A DNA stretch of 64,000 bases from Ascochyta rabiei (GCF_004011695.2 NC_082410.1:1922001-1986000); one strand, 5' to 3'; numbered from the stretch's first letter, positions 21,117 to 33,988 are shown. Program-made: numbers and translations. Notes: generated by a model not told the origin, from the sequence alone.

Positions 21117-22758
21117 TTATTCGTTCTCATCGACTTTGATGACGGTGGACTTGAATTTCCTGGCAGAAACCTTGCGCTTGAACAGAATATCGAGCTCACG
21201 GTAAGAGCGGCCCTTCATCTCAGGAAGACCGAAGTATGCAGAAACAAGACAGACAAAAGCTGTTCCTCCCCAAATGTATCCGCACTTGCCGGCCATGTTC
21301 CATCCGGTGGGGTTGAGCATCTGCGAGGAGAGGTAGATCATAGGGATCTCAGCAACGTAGTAGGCGGCACGACCGACACCGGTGGACAGAGGACGAAGAC
21401 GGATGGAAGAAGTCTCAGCAATGATGGAGTACGAGATGGGCCCAAGAGATCCGGCGAAGACGAAAGAGATGATTACACCGAGGCAAGCCTGAGCGTAGTT
21501 TGTCGCAGAACTCTGCGAGATCGTGGCGCAGATACCGAGGATGATGAGCAGAATCATGTTGACGAAAGCACCGCCAAGGAAGATTGTCCTGCGACCAAGG
21601 TAGGCGCTGAGTGGCCATGACAGAGCGTTGGCAACGAGCTGAAGACAGGAATTGATGAGGTTGAGCTTGAAAGAGAAGTCGGTCGACATGCCAGCCTGTT
21701 CGAAGAAGAAAGTAGCCTGGTTGGCGATCAGATTACCGGCGAAGTTCTGAGATGCGTAGATCAAGCAGGTGATGACTGTTCGCCTGAGGTCGACACCCTT
21801 GAAGAGATCCAAGAGGCTGGGCTCACCACCCAGGTGGGCTTCGATATTCACAGTTCGCTCCATCATAGCAATTGTCTCCTCAGCAGAAGCCTGAGTTCCG
21901 TTCCTGCGGCCAAGACGCTTGACAGACTTGAGAGCCTGCTCCCTGCGACCGTGACGCATAAGCCACCACGGAGACTCGGGCGCGAAGAAAATAAGAACCA
22001 TCAGCGGAAGAGGGAAGACCCATTGGAGTGCAAGGGGTCCGCGCCATGCCCATTCGTCGTTACGCTTGTTGAAGCTGTAGGTGGCGGCAGCGACGATGAT
22101 GCTTCCAATAGACCAAGACATCTGCAGAGTAGCGGTACAAGCACCACGAAGGACGAGGGGAACGACCTCAGATGCGTAGGCGGGAGAGTTGGCGATGAAC
22201 ATGCCCCATGGGACACCTTCAAAGGCCTGTCCAACAACGAGGACCTCGAGCGAGTCGGCGAAGAAAGAGATGAAGATGGTAGCATTCATGAGAACCAGCG
22301 CCAGGAGGGTAGTCCATCGGTAACCAATGCGGTTGGTGATGGGTCCAGCGAGGAAGACGCCAATGAAGGCACCGCACTGGCCAGCTTGGAAGAGGGAACT
22401 CTGCCATTTTGTAGGGATGGTAAACGCTCCGTCTACCTCGACACCGTATCTTTTCTTGAAAGCGGCTAGAGCAACGAAGTTACCGTTCAGGAACATGTCG
22501 AACGATTCCATGACCTGTTGAAAGTCAGCTAGGACCAGAGCATGGAATGTTAGCACTTACAATAGTGAAGCAGAAGATGAACGCCCAGAAGCAGGCCATA
22601 GGGTAGTCTCTGACGGCTTCCCATAGACCCATGTCATGCTCGCGGTTCTCAGCCTCATACGAGGCTTCTAAAGCCTCTTTGTCGTTGAGCGTCTCATGCT
22701 GGATGACACCCTTCTCGTGAGTTTCGAAGTCACGTTTAGGGTCAGTGATGCTGGACAT
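21117..22758 (-). CDS. MFS sugar transporter (alpha-glucoside/hexose permease-like)
   Basis: Two exons on the minus strand, 22758-22561 and 22514-21117, give 531 aa. The intron at 22560-22515 (46 nt, GTAAGT..CAG, branch TGCTAAC) joins FCFTI to VMESFDMF. This is a 12-TM proton-coupled sugar porter of the SP family in the plasma membrane. Visible family signatures are the loop after TM2 (NRIGYRWTTLLAL), FEGVPWGMFIANSPAYASEV (the R/K-G-x3 region is altered), PESPWWLMRHGRREQA at the end of TM6, GPISYSIIAETSSIRLR, and LPEMKGRSYRELD after TM12 (usually PETKGR). The tail MSSITDPKRDFETHEK.. resembles maltose/alpha-glucoside permeases of filamentous fungi, so disaccharide or uronic-acid-type transport is possible but not provable. 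The start at 22758 precedes a continuous conserved N-terminus. Convergent with the GH79 gene. Confidence 0.85.
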
Positions 22759-25700
22759 CTTTGCTGATCCTTTGCTGTTGACGTGCAAGTGCGAAGAAGA
22801 CGACAAGCAATGCAAGGCTAAGCTAAGCGGGCGGCACCCAAGCTTAAATACATACCGTTTCTCATACGACATTCCGCCTCCACTGCTCAGGAGCGCTATC
22901 ATCTGGGGCTCGGAGTCGGAGCGCAAACGCGCCAGTAGGGGTTATCCCCACCAACCCCCATGGGTAAGACACGCGGTGCTCTCATCGCAGGATATGCCGA
23001 GGACGCCATCACCGAAGAGCCGCATGCACATGAAAAGCGCCACCGAGGACAGGCTCACCCAGCAGCAGCACACGAAAACTGGGCAGTTGGAGCCCGAACA
23101 CACGGCTCGGGGTCGGGCGCAAGTCTGGTTTGGTTCTGGCTCGCCCATGGGGCCCCGCAGTAAGCTTTGTGGCGGCCGTGCCCAGTGGTGCCAAAAATCT
23201 TAACCCTCATTAGTGGATTATCTCGCTTGGTGTCCGGAGTGACGATTGCTGCCAGCCTGCATCACCAAACTAGCCGAGTTTGTTGCTGAGCCGCACTTCT
23301 CGTCCGGATGTACCTCCGGTTGAGTGCTAGTCAGAGTCAACGGCGCGCTCACTAGGACAGCCGCACGATGACTGCTCGTATTGTAACAGACGGAACAGTT
23401 GACAGACGCAGAAGGCATCTCCGTGGTCCATTTCCAAACGCTACGTGCTGGTGGAAGCGTGCTGAGGAAGAAGAGTCTCGATGCATCTCGAACTGGTCAG
23501 CGGTGTACATATCTCTCTTCGCAGTAGCACGGCCAGGTCGATAGCGCACCGGCACGGCTGTGGACGATTCATGTTGGTGTTGTTGTGCGGTAATGCTTGG
23601 TTGCTGGGAAGGTGGGATGTTTCAGGACCTGTTAGCTGTAGTGTGTCTACCTGGCAGGGTTTCCAGAAGCAGTAGAGCAGCCGCCGGTGTAAGCCGCCGA
23701 GGTCCAACAGCGATATTATCCCACTTGACACTCGCGACGTCATTATGGATCAGACCCATTGTAACCATCCCCACGCACATCGTCCTCTCCAGATCCAGTT
23801 TTTCTCCAACGTTGCTTCCCCGGCCTTGCTTTTTTTGGGGTTACTGCCGCAGCCCCTCACAATCACAGCTATGATCCTACACAAACGCTGGTACTGTGTT
23901 GATGGCTGGAATGTCCAACGACCACGTAGATATCCAAGCTTTAGGACGAAACAGAGCAATCACCACTGAAATGCAGAGCAAGAGTCACTGTTTGTACACA
24001 GCCTTGGGTGACATTATAGCACTAGAGTGTGGTACGCGTACCCAGGAGCAAGGTATGGTACTTGCGAGGGGGTGCGCTTGGAGTCGCAAATCTCAACAGT
24101 CTCGAGCTTTCGATGGAACAACTGCTCTTCACTTGAGGCCATTGACTTGCATCACATGCTCTGAATTCTCACTGCGCCCATGGTACGAAGTGCCGATGTT
24201 GTCGAGGCGACTCTCATTATCGAACTCCATCACTTCAACGCTACTCTGCTTAGGTCGGTGTCTCCTTCTCTATAAGTTGAAACCAACCCCAATAGAAACT
24301 TAACGTTGGCTTGCGACTGCCCCCCAGCTAAAAGCACTCACTCACAGGCTATATTCGCCCTTTCCCCCAGCGCCTCGTTGCTCTTCCCATGACATCCGTC
24401 ACGTCAAGAGGTGCACCCCGATACTGGCTTTTACAATGTACCGGCACTGGGCCAACACATTTTCGCTAAAATCCCAAAACATCAAGTCTACTTGAGTATT
24501 TGTAACCGTGTACAAGGATATATGCTCTCGATTTTAAATCATCAAGCCTCGAACACTACGGAGTGCGGATGATCGAGGAAAACGATTGCACTGAGCTTGG
24601 TTCAAGCTGCATCTCTCAAGCTCTGTGTGAATGTAATGACCATCTCATTGTCAGGGTGTATTAGGACGAACATACGGCTCTACAGGCTGAACTGTATGGA
24701 GGTAATGCTCCAATCTTTGACGGAACCTGCTGTATCCTCATCAACCTGCCGAAATGTTGAGCATCGATCACAACAAGGGATAATCGCAGTCCATGATAAG
24801 AGAAGACCTTGGCAGAGTGCTGATGAGAGGGGGCACTTATCAAATCGAACATAGACTGCAACAACTGTGACAAGGCTGGAGAGAAGCGTGCAATATTCAT
24901 TTTGCTCTTACGCACACTCGCATGGTACTCAGGCCCCTCTATCGCCTCGAAGCTGCTGGGGAAAAACGCTCGCCGGGGTCCGCGCGCTTCTTACTGCACT
25001 CTGTCAAATGACTTCTATCAGTCTTGAGTCACTCTCCCTTCTCAAACTCACCTACAGCGTTTTCTAGTCGCAGGCCTCTCAGGCAAACGTATCGAAGAAG
25101 AGAGGCAAGGAAGGCATGCACGGTTTGGTAGAACTAATGCAACCGTGTTGAATGCGTGTCTTGTTGGCATGCCATCAATTACGTACGCGAAACTCAAGTT
25201 TTCAGCGCAATGGGCAAGCCTTGAGTATCATAGTTTTGCTAACAGTTCGCTCAACAGCCGCACTGTTTCTAAAACAATGCATCTCTAGAACCTCATCGTC
25301 ATTTCCCGGCCTCTCACTTTCTGTCAGAATATGCACCGATGCCAAAGGGCCCTTATGAATGACTACATCCATTGATCTTTTGCGATCACAGAGCCTACTC
25401 ATGCACGCAACCAAGCACAGCAAGCCACCCACCACTCTGACCCGCGTCTGAAAACGAGCCGGCATCACCTCCCGCCAACGAAACGGCGACACCCAACGAA
25501 CAACGCTTGTGCAACATCTCCCACCGCAATCGAAATGTGCGCCTCAGCACCCAGCGCACGTGTGCAAGAGCCTTTGGGGTTATCGCTTGAAAAAAAAAAC
25601 TCGTGCAGTCGTAGGCTTGGATGTGATCATAGTCGTGAACGCGTCCAGGTCACGACGGTGTGGGAGCCGGCCTTCGACTCTCCTGCGATGCTGACCTCAG

Positions 25701-26659
25701 TCGTCCCTGATTCGAAGACGGGATTGCTAGAGTATTTGGCAAGAGCTGATACGAAGCCCGTTCTGTTATCGTGATGCAATGTGGGGGTTGTAAGTGAGCT
25801 CAGCTGTCTATGATGTGCGCAACACACTCGGGTTGTAAGCACACGAGACAGGCGTTGGATTACTGTCGACCGTGTTCGACATCTGTGCGCCGGTGCGTTG
25901 AGTGGGACACTGGCGAGGTGATTATCACTGTGTGCGATGCAGTCGGCGGACCTGACCGTTCGCTAGCTCCGGCTGACGAGAGGCGCTTACAGGTGCAAGG
26001 TACCCGTGGTGCCCGAGTCTTGAAATGTCGCTGCGGGTGCTGTGCTGAACAGAATCGGGCCCGAGGATGTTCTTGTGTTTGTATTCGGTAACTCCATCCA
26101 CGTCTGTGCAAAGATGATTAGTCATTGGCAACGTGTGTGGCAGCTTCTTACACGGGTCGACTATACAGACTCCACAGCTATAACCAGCTAGTTGTGCATT
26201 TCGGGTATGGCGCAGTGTCGACTCGCATTGAATAGGATGTACTGTTAGTCCGGTCTCATACGGATGTGACAACTCTACTCGACCGCAGCTTGACCTGATT
26301 TCAGATTCTGGCGACATTGGGTTTGGTAGCTGACTCTACGCAGCATAATGACATCGGGCGGCGGGCAAGTGAAAAGTGTGAGACGTGAAGTTTACTTCTC
26401 CGTCTGCAATTTTGTATCCTTGCGAGCGACAACGTGAGGGGCTGATCGGCCGGTCAATTGCGGTCAAATGGTGTCGCGGAGCCTTTGACTCGTGAGAAGG
26501 TTCGTGTTCGTGAAGTTGAACAAGTTTTCGAACAGGCGCATACATGGGGTTAGACTAGACCAGAACATCACAACTCAATTTGTATGTCGATTTGCATGCG
26601 GATCAGTCATTTCGTCTATATTAGTTTATTGTCGGGACATTATCGTTGTTAGCCCTTCC
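22759..26659. other. 3.9-kb spacer without recognisable genes
   Basis: Only short, domainless ORFs (all below 135 codons) occur on either strand. Base composition is mixed and not RIP-like. The 5' end should hold the promoter of the sugar transporter and the 3' end the 3' UTR of the desaturase. Lineage-specific short genes or ncRNA cannot be excluded. Confidence 0.45.
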
Positions 26660-28016
26660 TCATGCCTTTGTCTTCGACCAGACCAAACCTCCAGCCTGCG
26701 CACCAGTTCCCTCCTCAACATACTTGCAAGTCGTGAAGCTCTCCCAAAGGTCAGAGAAGAAGTTGCTCTTCTGTTGGATGTAGCGTTCGCCAAGCAGGGG
26801 TGCAATGGCCCATGTGGCCTCCTCAGCGTGGTAGAAGGGAATACGGCTGTTTGGGGTTAGTTAATTTGCTTACGTGGATTCGATCAAGATGCAGTCCGGC
26901 TGCAGCCCGAAGGATCGTATTTGGGAATAGACTTACGGGAACATGTGGTGTACGACATGGTACTCAATGATGCCGTGGAAGATGTGACGACCAATGAAGC
27001 CGAATTCGCGATCGACAGTTGAAGCAGCTCCCTTGATGAAGGTCCAGTCCTCTGCCTCGTAGTGAGGAGCATTCGGGTGCGTGTGGTGAAGGTAAGTGAT
27101 GGCGACTGTAATCCGTTAGCTTTCATTCTCCAGTGGCGTAAAAAACGCGTATCTTACCAATCCAGTGGTTCATCCACAGGTATGGCAGGCCGTACGCCAA
27201 CAGAACAGTCCAGCCTCCTACGCTCCTCGAGGCCAGGTACAGCAAACCCAATGTGATAGCAAGGCCGACGTTGCTCAATGCGACGAAAGGCGCCTCGGAG
27301 GGAGTGAAAACGTGGGCAGTAGGATCCAGGTGGCTCTGCTTGTACATAGAGGATTGAGTACGGTCGCTCTTTGTCAAGCTCTTCATACCCGCTCCAGCAT
27401 TTACCAGGATGTACGCCGGCCAGCCGAGCAATTGGTGGAAAAGGAGAGCGCAGACTTGGATGAATGGTGTGTCGGCAGCTGAGTGGTCCATTATCTTTTC
27501 CATGGTGGTTGGCTCAGTGGTCCTAGCGTCGGCGTCTGACTTGCGGTGGGGCACAAAAACGGTGTCCTTTTCCATGTGATTGTGGTAGCGATGATGACGT
27601 GCGTGGCTAAATTTCCAGCTGAAGAACGGCACAAGCAACATGCTGTGCAAAGCCCATCCTGTCGTAGCGTTGACAGCGAGGTTGTCAGAGAAAGAATCGT
27701 GGCCGCAGTCGTGCGCGAGGATCCAGAGACCTGTGAAGAAGAGGCCTTGGACAAAGCTGTAAAGAATCCACAAGGGGACTGTGACGAACAATGGGGCCTC
27801 GAGTCTAGAAAGCCACACGGCTGACGTGAAGAGCGCGCTCACGACGATGAGATCGCGGACGACGTAAGAGAAAGAGCGGATAAGGGAGCGCTCGAAGCAT
27901 TTCGCCGGAATAGCATCTCGAAGGGTCTTGACGTCAGGCACTGGCTTGACGTCGGCCACAGCAGTGAGCCTGGTCTTGACCGAAGGCACCTGAACCCGGG
28001 ACGTTGTCGTGATCAT
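26660..28016 (-). CDS. Membrane fatty acid desaturase (delta-12/FAD2-like)
   Basis: Three exons on the minus strand (28016-27158, 27105-26937, 26846-26660) give 404 aa. Introns: 27157-27106 (GTAAGA..CAG) and 26936-26847 (GTAAGT..CAG). They restore NHWI-VAITYLHHTHPNAPHY and HHMFP-RIPFYHAEEA. The enzyme is an ER membrane di-iron desaturase of the FAD2/FAD3 group, which inserts the delta-12 (or omega-3) double bond into oleoyl/linoleoyl lipids. All three histidine boxes are intact: HDCGH (about 102-106), HARHH (about 138-142) and HVVHH (about 336-340). Hydrophobic spans include LFVTVPLWILYSFVQGLFF and LGLLYLASRSVGGWTVLLAY. The first box has Asp where many microsomal enzymes have Glu. Regioselectivity cannot be assigned by eye. 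The start MITTTSRVQV is chosen over the upstream ATG at 28130, which would add an atypical Arg-rich leader. Confidence 0.85.
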
Positions 28017-30025
28017 TGTTGAGGGAGAGGTGAATCGAAGAATGGACGTTCCAACGTGGCGCCGGGCGCCCAACTTTTGTACACGCCCCCAGGGCAGGAG
28101 GCGAAAAAAATCTGCCCCTTGATACAACACAGTCTAAGCTAAAACGACCCAAGATACGTTTCAACACCACCCAGATAGCCGTGCGTACAGGACACCGCCT
28201 TTCTTGCGGAAACAGTGGGCCTCGAACCGAGATTTTGATGTCGGCGCACAGTCCGCCTCGGCTATCCAACGAAAACGGATGCGGTGAGCATGTCTGGTGG
28301 GATTCAATACTGCTGACGAGCGCGCAAAGCACGCAAGCAGGAGGACCGTCAGCGTCTTCGCTGCATATAGTGTTGCTTGCGTTATCAGAGCATGCGCGAT
28401 GGGGATTCTGCCGCAGCGCTTTGTACTTCGGAGCCTTGAGGGACCCAGGCCAGGGTCCAAGAGATGAGCCGCAGAGTAGCCGCATCGGGCCCAGATAACA
28501 CGAAGCCCCCATGGGCCCTGAAGATCTGCTATGGGGCTCAGCAATTCTCAAGTCACGTCCAGGCATCGGGGGTTTAGCCTTCCTGGGTTTTCACACCAAC
28601 TGCGAGTCTGTTGAGGACTGTCCTGCAGGGGCGCAGAAAGGTGTTGAACTGTAGAGCCTACCTACCGTGCCTGCGGTGCCTCCCAATGCCGAGAGCAGCG
28701 CCTACAGCTGCAGTGCTCCAGGCCCCCGGACTGCCAAGGCCAAGCCGCCAAATCGTTGCCCACCCTCGAACGGTTCGAGATCCTGATCTACAGGGGCTTG
28801 TTCCACCTCGCCTCGACTAGCGGCCGGATCAACCTTTGACCGACGCACACCGCGCTCGACTGCGGCAGAAACGCGCTCGACCTGCCCGATTGCACCCGAA
28901 TTCTGCTTGGACGCCTTGGTACACCTGTCCGGCACGAGCCAACAGCCCAGGTCGCGACTCCTAGGGCCTCTTCGTTGACAGAGCTACGCGGATTGTCTGC
29001 TTGAATGAAACCAGTTCCTGTAGTCTGAGCCTCGCACACCACGTGTTCGTTCGTCCAGTTCGACGTGTCCTTTGTTACACCGTAATCAATGACGAGGCAC
29101 CCGCATATGTCGAGAAATCATGCAGCTAAAGAACGATGGCGATTGGAATCTCTACCTTGGAAAGTGCACTCTCCTTCAGAGGCGCCAGACGAGCGAGTTC
29201 TCTCGAGTGTTCAAGGTATCCTGTCTCCTTTCGAGCGACAGTCCCATTGCCGGTCACCCAGTTCTGCACGCTCTCGATATCTCTTGTCTCCGCGGCATCC
29301 AGGCTCAGCACGGTGCGACTGCTTTGAACGAATTGATCTGTCCTCGTAAGTGTTTTGACCTTTACGTCTGTCGATTGCCTCCTTGTCTCCTACCATAATC
29401 ATCAAGACTTGATTCGACTGCAGCCGGAGTCGACAGCCGTTCTGCATTTGCATCCAGTCGGCTTGCGCCTAAGAAAAGAGGACAGCGTTCACTATGGTCG
29501 ATCTGATCCAATCTTCCTTCAAGCACACACAACCTATCCTGCTTTAACAATAGGACTCGTGCCCGCAGACAATTGAAGCGTCGAGAAAGGAAGAATTGTA
29601 TGTGGGCACCGAGATGGGCAGCAAAGCGAGGACATCCCTTGATGTGGTCTTCGACTCAGACAAAGTTAGTGTATGGTCACGTGCAACAAGGGTTAGTATA
29701 CTGTATGCAACCTGTGTTGGGCTTGCAGCAGACGTCATGATACGTCGCTGAGGCAGTAGGTTCACAAAGTCTGTTTGATGGGTGGGGTTCGAGCACAAAA
29801 GATGAGTGGGGATGTAGATATAGGAATGCTGGATGTAGGTATGGCTCCGGTGAGATCGTATCATGGCAGGCAGAGCATTTATGCACAACCCCGATGCTGT
29901 ATGCAGGTCAGAGGGCTACGCAACAAAAGTGCCGAGGAGCAGTTAAAGCCGAGCTGCCCCCAAAAGCAACAGAAACTGATCCTCGCAACCACTGAGACAA
30001 ATCCTGCATGCCCATACCCCACAAC
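28017..30025. other. 2-kb spacer without recognisable genes
   Basis: ORFs of up to 210 codons on the minus strand near 28100-28566 overlap the desaturase leader and lack any recognisable domain. No repeats or RIP signature stand out. Confidence 0.4.
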
Positions 30026-30398
30026 ATGGAAGATGTAGAGGAGTAAGTTTCACCAGTCTCCGTGTATCTGTACGTGCTACTAAAGTCACATAGAACTGGG
30101 AATTCCAGCTCATTGCTCGATGACGACAACGATCGGTCACAGGTGAGGCGGTACAAGCAGGTTGATTCCCTGTGCTCAGAGCAGATGCGTCAGGCACTTT
30201 CAAGATGATGATTGATTCCAGGCAAGCACATTCCGCGTTGGAGATACACTGAAAGTGGTTAATTCAAATGGCACTTGTAACGGTCCGTACTACATCGCAT
30301 CTGTCATCTCAGTAGGAGTCTACACTCTCAGCGATGCCAAAGGTCAGGAGGCTGAAGATGGGGAGGAGATTGAGGAGAAGGATCTGAAAGCAGCATAA
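30026..30398 (+). CDS. Small three-exon protein with a KOW/SH3-like core, 80 aa
   Basis: Proposed exons are 30026-30042, 30094-30142 and 30222-30398. The introns are 30043-30093 (GTAAGT..TAG, branch CTACTAAAG) and 30143-30221 (GTGAGG..CAG). The product begins MEDVEETGNSSSLLDDDN and continues ASTFRVGDTLKVVNSNG, GPYYIASVISVGVYTLSDAK and EDGEEIEEKDLKAA. The pattern 'VGD.....G.YYIASV...G.YTL....G....G.EIEE..L' is one I recognise from small unnamed proteins common in Dothideomycetes. Their function is unknown, and a small beta-barrel fold is only a guess. An in-frame upstream ATG (30008) has a weaker context. Both splice sites preserve the frame, which is the main support. It lies 430 bp upstream of the decayed caspase-like gene, in the same direction. 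Confidence 0.6.
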
Positions 30399-30825
30399 GA
30401 GAACAACCAATATCCGCGCCTGAGACTGCAGTGAAAAAGCTTTTCGGGATGTATTATATGTATGCCCCGCACCGGTGAAGTCGCAGAGGTTGAGGCAGCT
30501 TACCAGGCAGGTAGACGTGGTCACCGGCGTATCTGCAGGATCCCAATGTTTGACTCGTCCAGACAAACATCCCTGTCGGTTTAGCGGCGCCACGACTTCT
30601 TGGGCCTCCTGTAAAGTTACGTGGAATCTATCACAAGAGAGCTATACGTGCTTCATGGTACGACTGGGGAATTTTTTCAAAGCAATAATGAGCGGGTGGC
30701 AATCGCTGTCAACATCTAGACGCCTTCAACACCGGTGAAGGACCTCATGTAGCTCGTATAAAATCGCATTGGCGTGCCCGAGGAGCCGCTGCCAACGCCA
30801 GTGTAAAGACATACACCAAAGGAAC
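30399..30825. other. Spacer upstream of the caspase-like pseudogene
   Basis: No gene recognised in 427 bp. It would include the former promoter of the caspase-like gene. Confidence 0.4.
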
Positions 30826-33800
30826 ATGGCAAATCAGGCTGATGGACCTTCCCACTATGCGCTTCTCATTGGCATTGACACTTATCCAAAAAACTACAAG
30901 CCGTTGAAAGGCTGTGTACGAGATGCCCACATGATCAAAAAGCATCTGGACGGTATACCTCAGCCCGGTGTTCAAGCCTATGTGCTTACAGCTAGCCTTT
31001 CTACAGGTGCGATATCGCCTTGTCTGGATGGAGACCCTTAATCCTGGCCGACCTGTAGCAATATGATCAACACCATTGAGAAGATAACGCAAAATGCGAA
31101 AAAAGGAGACTTCGTGTGCATGCATTTCTCCGGACACGGAACCGCCATAAGACCCCCTCGCGCGAACTCGCCGGACATAGGCAAGCGAACATTCGCTTTC
31201 TCAAATCCTTCCACAGGAGATCTGGCCCTTGTTCTTCTTCGACGTGACGGGCTTGAACTTCAGTATCTACATGGCGGTCAGTTAGCATTGTTGCTGAAGG
31301 ACATGGTGGATAAGGGGCTGAAAGTGACGCTCGTCCTGGACTGTTGCTTCTCAGGAAGTGTCGTGCGTAACGATGCTTCTGTCTGATGCCTTGAAAACGA
31401 CCGCCAAATCGACAACGCGCACCCGCTGGCAAAGGGGCAGACTCTCAGCTCTGGAGATGAACTCAGACGTCCAGCCTACCGCGGTGCATCTCTCGCACCC
31501 AATTGGCTTGTGAACCCGGACGGATATACTGTTATCTCAGCATGTGGATGAAATTACGATTAAAGGTAAGATCCATGGTGTCTTGTCATATTTCCTGCAG
31601 AAATTTTTGGAAAGTATAACGGAATTGGCAGGAAACTACACTACATCCAGCAGATCCTGCGTGCCCGAATCGAGAGCACAAGAGAGCAATACCGACACAC
31701 TCAAACTCCCGTGGTTCCGGGAAACAAGACCCTCGACTTCTTTGGCTATGACAATCCACGCATTGGGCCAGCCCCTATCCCGGTGATCAAGTGTCGGGAT
31801 GGGACCGTTCGAGTAGACGCTGGTAAAGCACACGGCGTTCGTGACGGCGACACTTTTACCATCAGTGCAGTCATGTTCGACGACTCGATAATCTGTGACA
31901 CCATGTCTGTCCAAAACTACTGCACAGCAGAAGTCATTGCCGTGCGGCCTCTTACCTCGCTTGTGAAGCTCTCAGTAACGACCGCCCCTGGTGAACCGAC
32001 ACTGGCCGCCACAGCGCTCAAGCGCCATGCTTTGAAGAAGTTCCCCATCCAACTTCAAATCGGTCACTCTTACCCTGAGGGTTAGATAAAAGTCCTGGCT
32101 GAACAGGGTAACCTTTCGATCTACAATGCACACGACGAAATTGGTCGCTTCTCTTTTAAGGTAACCTTATCAGACCACAGATCTTACGAGATTCGGAATG
32201 ATGCAGATCGATTACTCTGAGAGATCTACGAAAGCTCCGTTGGTCCCGGCGACGACGCCAGACATGTCCTTAAAGCACTCGAGCACTTGGTAAGCTTCCA
32301 AATGTTCAAGGAGTTGGCGAATGAGACTTCTTCCGAATCGATGAATCGTTTCAAAGAATCACTGAGCGCTCAAAGAATTGGTCCGACCGGGCGCCGAATA
32401 GATCCTGGGGCCTCATTCAATGTAGAGGATGGTGCGATCGTGGAAGTGGAAGTGAAGAAAAAACGTGATGGCAAAGACCATAATTTTTATCTCCATCCTT
32501 ATTGCATGGCTACCCCCTGGGAGATTGAAAACGTTTGTGATGGGGACTATGCGGTCATTCCTTCGAGGTTGACGAATTGCAATGGCGACTTCAACAAAGG
32601 CGCACCGAACACCAACTTTTCATAGTTAGAGAAAGGTCGATTTCTATCGATTTTTTATCCCAATATTACGAACATGCCTTCCTAACATCTATTTCTAGCG
32701 TCTGTTTTGTAGTGCAGGCGTTGGAACAGGCGCGCTGGCTATTGTAAGCTAAACAGAGTAGTTATCTAGTCTTAGTTGAGATAAAATCTCTGCAATGGCC
32801 TGTGCGTTTGAAGATTTAGACTAGTTAAAGGCACAACAAATAGAGAACTTAGCTATAGCTATTGCCTGCCTAGCAACTACTACACAGCTATTACTTTATT
32901 ATAAATACCCCCTTCTATTATAACTAGCTATACTAACCCCATATACCTAGACAAAATTAACTAAGCAACAGCTTAAACCTACCCCTAATACGAACACTAT
33001 ATTAACAAAGCAACAGCTCTCTCCTTAGGCCTATAGATACCTGCTGCCTTAGTAAAGTAGCAGGTCTATATCTCTAGCTATATCCTACAAAATTAACTAA
33101 GCAACAGCTTAACCCTATCCCTAATACAAACACTATATCAACAAAGCAACAGCTCTCTCCTTAGGCCTATAGATACCTGCTGCCTTAGTAAAGTAGCAGG
33201 TCTATATCCCTAGCTATATCCTACAAAATTAACTAAGCAACAGCTTAAACACCCCTAGCAGTCTACTACTAGTAATAGTAATAGACAAATAAAAAACAAC
33301 AATAACAACAACAACAATACAAAGACTGTCTACTGCAATAGTAATAGCTAGTAATAGATAATAAATAATAAATACTAGAACTACCTACTTATAGGATAGT
33401 TCTACACAACCCTAATTTAACAGGGCAATAGCTCTTCTTAACAACCTAGGGCATAGGCCCTTACTATTAGACTATAAACACACATTTACTATCCCCTTAA
33501 ACAAACACACTCCTTAAATTACTAGAGCAGCTTAACTGCTCTCGTCTTATATAGTCTTAGACTCACACAGGACGTTAAACTTATTAATCAATCAATCAAT
33601 TAATCAATCAATCATTCAACAAAGGCGCGAGTGGGACCTGGAAGAAGAAATTGCGCATGACGGCCGCCCCGGAAACTACACTTGGGAAGTGGGAAGAGCC
33701 ATACGAGGAAACCATCAAGTTGTTTTTAACCAGTCTTACTACCTCTTTCTTGTCTTTAAAGTTGCCGGAACTAGGCGACGTGACGACAAGAGATGGATTC

Positions 33801-33890
33801 AGTGGGAATCGGGCAACGAACGATCCTAGCGCTGCAGAACATTGGACCACCTTGAGCTTTCACATACGCATAGGGAGGAAAGGGGCATAA
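30826..33890 (+). pseudogene. Caspase-like (peptidase C14) gene, broken by stops, shifts and a retroelement
   Basis: The frame begins MANQADGPSHYALLIGIDTYP. It continues through FVCMHFSGHGT (catalytic His) and LVLDCCFSGS (catalytic Cys), so both active-site residues of the caspase/metacaspase fold remain. A C-terminal region includes IKCRDGTVRVDAGKAHGVRDGD. It is not functional as it stands: in-frame stops lie at 31039 (TAA), 31384 (TGA), 32083 (TAG) and 32218 (TGA). The frame shifts near 31540 and returns near 31620-31640. A 1,011-bp SINE-like insertion (32604-33614) splits it. After the insertion the same frame resumes (SGTWKKKLRMTAAPETTLGK) and ends at 33890. Without the insertion the reading is about 680 codons. 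All four stops could each have come from one C-to-T change. Fungal C14 proteins act in regulated cell death and stress responses. Convergent with the TPR-CHAT pseudogene. Confidence 0.85.
32604..33614 (+). mobile_element. SINE-like non-LTR element copy B1 with (AATC)n tail
   Basis: 1,011 bp flanked by a 14-bp target duplication TTCAACAAAGGCGC (32590-32603 and 33615-33628). It starts near accaacttttcatagttaga and ends in (AATC)n. An internal unit of about 135 bp, from 'acaaaattaactaagcaac' to 'tagctatatcct', is tandemly repeated. No ORF or reverse transcriptase is visible. A variable-length target duplication plus a simple 3' tail indicates target-primed reverse transcription, hence a non-autonomous non-LTR element. 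Related copies are B2 (36515-37572), B3 (39062-42101, reverse) and B4 (43539-43712, reverse). Confidence 0.8.
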
Positions 33891-33988
33891 ATGAATGTTT
33901 GCAAAACAACACTTCTTTGTCCACCTGCTCCAACGTACCAAAGCAACTATGTAAATCATACGCCGAAATGAACATAAAGAACCAAGAA

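Noticed and set aside
28017..28566. 210-codon minus-strand ORF upstream of the desaturase
   Set aside because: It overlaps the desaturase leader in another frame, has no domain and looks like chance openness in GC-rich sequence.
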